From positions 34,218-57,223 of the forward strand of contig PLXW01000135.1 in the NCBI GenBank assembly GCA_003151595.1: a DNA stretch of 23,006 bases. The letters run 5' to 3'. Shown here piece after piece: positions 16,719-23,006 of this stretch. Numbering within the stretch: the stretch's first letter is position 1; the number at the start of each line of letters is the position of its first letter. A program made the position numbers and the translations under genes. Source of the stretch: Myxococcales bacterium. GTDB lineage: Bacteria; Myxococcota; Polyangia; Polyangiales; Polyangiaceae. Below the pieces are notes generated by a model that had not been told where the DNA came from, searched no databases, and worked only from the letters and a program-made list of their open reading frames with translations.

Positions 16719-18119
16719 TCACTGGACGAAGTCGTTCATCTGCACGAGCGGCATCAGGATCGAGATGGCGATGAACCCCACCGCGCTCCCCATCACGATC
16801 ATCATGAGCGGCTCGAGCAAGCTGGTGAGCGCCTGCACGCGCGTGTCGATCTGGGTGTCGTACGCGCGAGCGACGTTCTCGAGCATCGTCTCCAGCTGGC
16901 CGCTCTTCTCGCCAACGGCGATCATGTGCGTCACGATCGGCGGGAAATCTCCGCTCCGTTTGAGCGGCTGAGCGATCGACTCGCCCTCGCGAATCGAGCT
17001 GATGGCCTCTTCGATCACCTTCGAGAGGCGCGCGTTGTCGAGGACGTTCTTCACGATGTCCATCGCCTTCAAGAGCGGCACGCCGCTCTGGAGGAGCGTG
17101 GCCAGCGTGCGCGCGAAGCGGGTGACGGCGATCATGCGGAGCAAGTGTCCGAAGATCGGCATCTTGAGGAGCACGGTGTCCTTGCGGAACTGTCCGGCCG
17201 GCGTCGCCAGCCACGCGAGGAAGCGGGCGACGAGGTACCCGAAGACGATGCCCAACACGCACCCCACGACGAACGCCAGGAATGACTCGACCATCGTGGC
17301 GAAGAGGACGCTGAACCCAGCGCACACCATGGCCACGACGTTCCACGCCAGGCGCTTCTCGGGCGCCGCCGTTCGCGACGCGAGCGAGCGGCGGATCGTG
17401 GTCATGGTGGCCGACGCCGAGAGGAACCCGAGCATCTGCGTCGAGCCGAGCGCGCTCGAGACGGCGATGAGGATCTGCGTGTAGATCGGGAGCGCGCGAT
17501 CGAGCGTGGCGTAGATGCTCGTCACCTTGGGAACGACGACGACCATCATGATGCTGATGAGCACGCCGCCCATGAGCAGCATGATCGCCGGATAGGCCAA
17601 GGCCGCGCCGACCTTGCCGCGCAGGCGCGCCTGGTTCTCCATGAAGTCGGAGAGGCGGGAGAGAACCGTCTCGAGCGTGCCCGAGGCTTCGCCCGCGCCG
17701 ACCATGTTCACGTAGAGCGGCGGGAAGACGTCGGGGTGCGGCTCGAGCGATTTGGCGAGCGACGACCCTTCGTTCAACCGATCGCGCACCTGCGTGAGGA
17801 CGCGCTTCAACTCCAGCTTGTCGACCTGCTCTGTGAGCGCCGACACCGACTCGACGAGCGGGATCCCGGCGGCGACCAGCGTCGCCAGCTGCCGCGTCAT
17901 CATCGCCACGTCGGTCACCGACACGCGGCGGAAGAGCGCGCCGAAGTCGAGCTTCTTCCCCTTGTCGGCGTGCGCCTTGGTGTCTTCCTGTGCGCTCGTG
18001 AGGAGGATCCCCTCGCGCTTCAACGCCGAGCGGAGCACCTTCGGGTTGTCCGCGTCGCGAACGCCGTGGACCTGTTTGCCACTGGCGACGACCAGACCGC
18101 GGTACTCGAAGACGGCCAT
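16719..18119 (-). CDS. gspF: T2SS platform protein GspF, extra membrane region
   Basis: GspF is the polytopic inner-membrane core that GspE is thought to turn during pseudopilus growth. The 466-residue product has the usual N-terminal strand segment (MAVFEYRGLVVASGKQVHGV). Two T2SSF cytoplasmic repeats follow: the first at about 68-190 (FTRQLATLVAAGIPL-like, GEASGTLETVL), the second at about 330-460 (FARTLATLLQSGVPLL, GEKSGQLETML). Membrane helices lie near 175-196 and 437-458. Between the repeats, residues about 210-311 form a region roughly 55-60 residues longer than in enterobacterial GspF. It holds two hydrophobic stretches (about 260-277 and 280-302) instead of one. The start is three bases before the gspE stop context (TAA, 3-bp gap). 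Confidence 0.95.
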   Translation of the reverse strand: MAVFEYRGLVVASGKQVHGVRDADNPKVLRSALKREGILLTSAQEDTKAHADKGKKLDFGALFRRVSVTDVAMMTRQLATLVAAGIPLVESVSALTEQVDKLELKRVLTQVRDRLNEGSSLAKSLEPHPDVFPPLYVNMVGAGEASGTLETVLSRLSDFMENQARLRGKVGAALAYPAIMLLMGGVLISIMMVVVVPKVTSIYATLDRALPIYTQILIAVSSALGSTQMLGFLSASATMTTIRRSLASRTAAPEKRLAWNVVAMVCAGFSVLFATMVESFLAFVVGCVLGIVFGYLVARFLAWLATPAGQFRKDTVLLKMPIFGHLLRMIAVTRFARTLATLLQSGVPLLKAMDIVKNVLDNARLSKVIEEAISSIREGESIAQPLKRSGDFPPIVTHMIAVGEKSGQLETMLENVARAYDTQIDTRVQALTSLLEPLMMIVMGSAVGFIAISILMPLVQMNDFVQ

Positions 18120-18122
18120 CGG

Positions 18123-19937
<1,815 letters not shown>

Positions 19938-19939
19938 GT

Positions 19940-22588
19940 CTACTTCTCGACCTTCTCGACGTTGCGGTTCGGTGCGTTGATGTTCATGTTCGGCGCCACG
20001 GGTCTCTCGGGGGGCTCGCTCGTCGACGACGCTGCTCCGTGCGGCATCTCCAGCGGTTGCCCCGGCTCGTGCCCCTTCACTTCCTTGGGCTTGGTCAGCT
20101 CTTCGAGCGCCTTCTGCTCTTCCACGCTCAGGTACCCTTGGCGAATGTCTTCGAGCAGGCCGTTGGTCCGCGACCAGTCGTGCGGCGGTGTGTACTGCTG
20201 CGCCTCGCTGAAGACGAAGTAGCGATCGAGGAACTCTTGCCGCTCCTGCATCTTGCGCTCGAACACGGCGCGGAGATCGCTCTGCTCGCGAATGATGTAC
20301 GGCGTGAGCACGAGGATGAGGTTCGACTTCTGGAGATCGTTCTTCGACTGCCGGAAGAGCGCGCCGAGCACCGGGATGTCGCCGAGCAGCGGGATCTTGT
20401 CTTCGCTGTGCGAGACGCGGTTCCGCATGAGTCCGCCGATGACGACGGTCTGCTGATCGCGCACGGTGAGCGTCGTCTGCGCGGTGCGCTTCACGAGTGA
20501 GATCGTGCCGAGCGCGCCGACGGGCGTGGCCGACGCTTCGCTGATCTCTTCGGTCAGCTCGAGGCGCACCTCGTTCGACTCGTTCAAGTGGGGGACGACC
20601 TTGATCTTGGTGCCGACGTCCTGACGAGGCGCGGCGAAGCCTCCGCCGAAGCCGAGCGCCCCGAGCCCGCCGAGCGCGCCAGCCGCACCTGCGCCACCCG
20701 CGGGGAGCGAGCCGATGCCGGCGCCTGCGTTCGTCTGGAGCGGGATGTTCTGACCGACGTTGATTTCCGCGGCGACGTTGTCGGTCGCGAGGATGTGCGG
20801 CGTGGAGAGGACGTCGGTGTCCTCCGAGTGCGCGAGCGCGTTGATGAGAACGCCGAACGCCGGGATGGTGATGCCGGTGCCGAGCAGCGTTTCCGATCCC
20901 GGAATGCCGGGGCCGCGAACGCCGAGCGCCATGCCCTGAAGCGACGTGGGATCGGGGAGGCCGATCGTCTTCAACGGGTTCAAGCCGCCGTAGACGAGCC
21001 CCTGCCCGGTCGCCGAGTTGATCGTGTCGCCCAAGTGGAAGTTCGACCCCCACTGGTTCGAGCGGGCGATCGTGAGGTCCATGATGACCGCTTCGATGAA
21101 CACCTGGCGTCGCGCCATGTCGAGGCGATCGACGACGCCGTGGAGCTCCGCGTAATCGCGCGGCGACGACGTGACGACGAGCGAGTTCGTCGCCTTGTCG
21201 GCGCTCACCTTGATGCGACCTTCGAAGATCCCGGCCGGCGGCGCGCCCTTGCCGCCCGAGGCGCTCGTCGCCGGCGTCCCCGCCGTCGCGGCCGCGGTGA
21301 TGATCTCGGTGAGCGTCTTGGTGAGCTCGATCGCGTCGGCATGCTGCAGCGGCAGGACGTGGATCTCTCCTTCGCCCGACTGCGGCATGTCGAGCCGCTT
21401 CACGAGCTCGAGGATGTTGAGGTACGCGCGCTCGCTGGCGACGATGATGAGCGAGTTGGTGCGATCGTCGGCGATCACCTTCGTGGGGTGCAGATCGCTT
21501 CCGCCGCCCGACGGGGGGGCTCCGCCTGCCGCACCCGGCGTGGGCGCTCCGCCCTTGCCGCCGCCACCGCCGCCGCCCTTCGTCTCGGCGATGTCGTCGA
21601 TGCGGCTCTTGATGTCCGACGCGCTCGCGTAGTGAATCGGCTCGATCCAGATCTGATCGCCCGCGCCGCCGACATCGATCTGCTCGACGAGCTCCATCAT
21701 GCGACGGATGTTCGTGCCGGTGTCGGTGATGATGAGGAGGTTGCCGAAGACGGTGATGTCGCCGTCCTTCGTCTTGAAGTGCCCGAGCACCTGCGACATC
21801 TCGTCGGCGCTCACGTGCGACAGGCGATGGATGCGCGTGATGTAACGGTCTTCGGACGGCGCGGCCTGACCGGCGGTGAAGATCGGCGTGTCTTGCGCGG
21901 CCGATCCGGCGCTGTCGATGATCTTGAGGAAGCGCCCGTGCGGCACGACGGTGAGCCCGTTCGTCTCCAGGATCGCCAGGAACGCCTGGTACGCCTCGGC
22001 GACGGTCACCTTCTGCGGCGAGTAGACCGTGGCCTTGATGTTCCGGATCTTGCCGCCGAAGATGAATCGCTTCCCGGTGAGCTGCGCGATCACGCGAACG
22101 AGCTCGCTGAGGTCCGCGTCTTCGAGCGAGAACGCGACCTTGTACTCGGGGCTGCGCGGCTGAAACTCGACGCCGTTCTCGAACTGCGTGAGGCCGGTCG
22201 TGTCGCCGATCTTCTTTCCGTTCGGGAGCGTCTGCGTTCCACCGGGACCCACAGCGCCTGCACCGGCGACGCCGGGAATGGCGGTCGGATTTCCAGCGGC
22301 GCCTGAAGCGTTCGGTGCGCCCGCACCACCCAACGGCGGACGCGGTGACGGGGCCGCCGGTGCCGGCGCGGCGGCGTTCGCATCCGCGTCGGGAGCGGCT
22401 CCCGCGGCCGGAGCGTTCGTCCCGGTGAGCGGGCGCGGGCCACGCGGGATCGTCTTCTGCGCGTTCGCGTCGTCCTGTGCGGACGCGAAGACGACGACCG
22501 ACGCGAGGATCGACGCGATGACGACGCTTCCGCGCGATGCGCGCAGTCGACGACGAGGAGAGCTGGACGAGGCGTTCATTCGTGTCAT
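19940..22588 (-). CDS. gspD: T2SS secretin GspD
   Basis: GspD forms the outer-membrane secretin channel. The 882-residue product has a signal peptide (SVVIASILASVVVFASA, about 21-37) and an Ala/Pro/Gly-rich linker of about 100 residues. Next come N0 (about 148-226), N1 (about 247-307), N2 (about 312-402, broken by a Gly-rich loop at 338-364), N3 (about 408-492) and the secretin core. The core shows TDVLSTPHILATDN (591-604), a Gly/Ala-rich gate-region loop (about 621-652), VVIGGLMRNR (715-724) and IPLLGDIPVLGALFR (732-746). A C-terminal tail of about 90 residues may bind a pilotin. The start at 22588 (MTRMN) is chosen; an ATG at 22579 would remove three residues, and neither has a strong ribosome binding site. 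It ends two bases before gspE. Confidence 0.96.
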   Translation of the reverse strand: MTRMNASSSSPRRRLRASRGSVVIASILASVVVFASAQDDANAQKTIPRGPRPLTGTNAPAAGAAPDADANAAAPAPAAPSPRPPLGGAGAPNASGAAGNPTAIPGVAGAGAVGPGGTQTLPNGKKIGDTTGLTQFENGVEFQPRSPEYKVAFSLEDADLSELVRVIAQLTGKRFIFGGKIRNIKATVYSPQKVTVAEAYQAFLAILETNGLTVVPHGRFLKIIDSAGSAAQDTPIFTAGQAAPSEDRYITRIHRLSHVSADEMSQVLGHFKTKDGDITVFGNLLIITDTGTNIRRMMELVEQIDVGGAGDQIWIEPIHYASASDIKSRIDDIAETKGGGGGGGKGGAPTPGAAGGAPPSGGGSDLHPTKVIADDRTNSLIIVASERAYLNILELVKRLDMPQSGEGEIHVLPLQHADAIELTKTLTEIITAAATAGTPATSASGGKGAPPAGIFEGRIKVSADKATNSLVVTSSPRDYAELHGVVDRLDMARRQVFIEAVIMDLTIARSNQWGSNFHLGDTINSATGQGLVYGGLNPLKTIGLPDPTSLQGMALGVRGPGIPGSETLLGTGITIPAFGVLINALAHSEDTDVLSTPHILATDNVAAEINVGQNIPLQTNAGAGIGSLPAGGAGAAGALGGLGALGFGGGFAAPRQDVGTKIKVVPHLNESNEVRLELTEEISEASATPVGALGTISLVKRTAQTTLTVRDQQTVVIGGLMRNRVSHSEDKIPLLGDIPVLGALFRQSKNDLQKSNLILVLTPYIIREQSDLRAVFERKMQERQEFLDRYFVFSEAQQYTPPHDWSRTNGLLEDIRQGYLSVEEQKALEELTKPKEVKGHEPGQPLEMPHGAASSTSEPPERPVAPNMNINAPNRNVEKVEK

Positions 22589-22611
22589 CTCAGATTCGGA
22601 TCTCAGATCGG
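22587..22611. repeat. Short direct repeat at the gspD start
   Basis: ATCTCAGAT occurs at 22587-22595 and again at 22600-22608, spanning the end of the small gene and the gspD start codon. On the coding strand this places CTGAGAT just before the ATG. It may be chance or affect initiation. Confidence 0.35.
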
Positions 22612-22845
22612 CTGCGCGTGGCTGTTCGCCGGTGTGTGCTGCATCGAGGGCGGGGTCCCATTCGGCGGAGGCATCATCTGCAGGGTCCCCGCGGGCGCGC
22701 TCGCGGGCTCGCCCTGCGGCGCGGCCACGGCGTGCGTCGTCACCAGCACGGCGACGATCGACACGGTCCCCATGAACGCAGTCCACGCGGCGACCATCAC
22801 GGCCACCGTGTACAGCGTCTTCTTCAGAATCGGTTCGCCTTCCAT
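22603..22845 (-). CDS. Small single-pass membrane protein
   Basis: This 80-residue protein has no recognised family. A short charged N terminus (MEGEPILKKT) precedes a long hydrophobic stretch at about 11-40 (LYTVAVMVAAWTAFMGTVSI). A Pro/Ala/Ser/Met-rich tail of about 40 residues follows, probably periplasmic. It lies 51 bp after gspC and 14 bp before gspD, in the same direction, so it is almost certainly co-transcribed with the T2SS genes. Possible roles are a GspC or GspD partner or a small assembly factor; it is too short for GspB or a pilotin lipoprotein and lacks a lipobox Cys. The ribosome binding site is weak (GAGAG about 13 nt upstream). Codon use matches its neighbours. Confidence 0.7.
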   Translation of the reverse strand: MEGEPILKKTLYTVAVMVAAWTAFMGTVSIVAVLVTTHAVAAPQGEPASAPAGTLQMMPPPNGTPPSMQHTPANSHAQPI

Positions 22846-22896
22846 CGTCGTTGCTCGCTCTCTACTCGTTTGCTGCCGTTACGTGCGCGTTCGCGC

Positions 22897-23006
22897 TCAC
22901 TTGATATTGAAGTCGAGGTTCATGTTCTGACCCTTGCGGTTCACTTGAACCGTCAGGTGGTCCGACGTTCGAAGGCGCGCGTACGCCTCGAGCGCCTTCT
23001 CGGGGC
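22897..23006 (-). CDS. gspC: T2SS protein GspC, C-terminal end only
   Basis: Only the last 35 codons and the TGA (22897-22899) are inside the window. The translated end, with ALEAYARLRTSDHLTVQV and closing NLDFNIK, matches the C-terminal strands of the PDZ domain that ends many GspC proteins. GspC spans the inner membrane and contacts the N domains of GspD through its HR domain, linking the platform to the secretin. The position at the head of gspD-gspN agrees. The rest of the gene and the operon promoter lie beyond the right edge. Confidence 0.8.
   Translation of the reverse strand, partial: PEKALEAYARLRTSDHLTVQVNRKGQNMNLDFNIK

Overview
The window reads as chromosomal DNA from a high-GC, Gram-negative delta-type bacterium, most likely a myxobacterium (Myxococcota, perhaps Polyangia). 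This rests on codon use, long shadow reading frames in every frame, a PilZ-like domain of the type expanded in myxobacteria, Cys-rich secreted proteins, and a type II secretion operon carrying the delta-type GspN. Species cannot be named from the sequence alone.

Left part (1-4795, minus strand): the gene for the ATP-dependent protease Lon runs off the left edge. Upstream of it lie a DUF1015-family gene and purD (glycinamide ribonucleotide synthetase), 20 bp apart and probably co-transcribed. A 40-bp divergent gap separates purD from a plus-strand pair: a degenerate PilZ-domain protein with a long Pro/Ser-rich tail, and a Cys-rich exported protein whose GTG start overlaps the PilZ stop codon. 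A plus-strand outer-membrane beta-barrel gene follows and ends at 7514.

Middle (7515-7888): a 374-bp non-coding gap between two convergent transcription units. It holds a cluster of three related palindromic repeat units, including a hairpin with a perfect 20-bp stem, then two GC-rich hairpins. This is the most structured non-coding DNA in the window.

Right part (7889-23006, minus strand): a nearly complete type II secretion system (T2SS) operon, transcribed right to left: gspC (only the last 35 residues are inside the window), a small membrane protein of unknown role, gspD (secretin), gspE (ATPase), gspF (platform), a GspG-like gene without a prepilin cleavage site, gspG (major pseudopilin), gspH, gspI, gspJ, gspK (minor pseudopilins), gspL, gspM (inner-membrane platform), gspN, and finally a BtpA/SgcQ-family gene. 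Genes are packed with repeated 4-bp ATGA stop/start overlaps, so their products are probably made in balanced amounts. No prepilin peptidase gene (gspO/pilD) is visible, so it must lie elsewhere. Several subunits depart from textbook T2SS proteins: GspF has an extra membrane region, GspE an enlarged zinc-binding loop, GspI and GspK low-complexity insertions, and GspD a long linker before the N0 domain.

No rRNA, tRNA, CRISPR array, insertion sequence or prophage gene was seen. I found no wholly new system. The best candidates for novelty are the palindrome cluster, the uncleavable GspG paralogue, the small protein between gspC and gspD, and the translational coupling of a BtpA-type enzyme to the T2SS operon.
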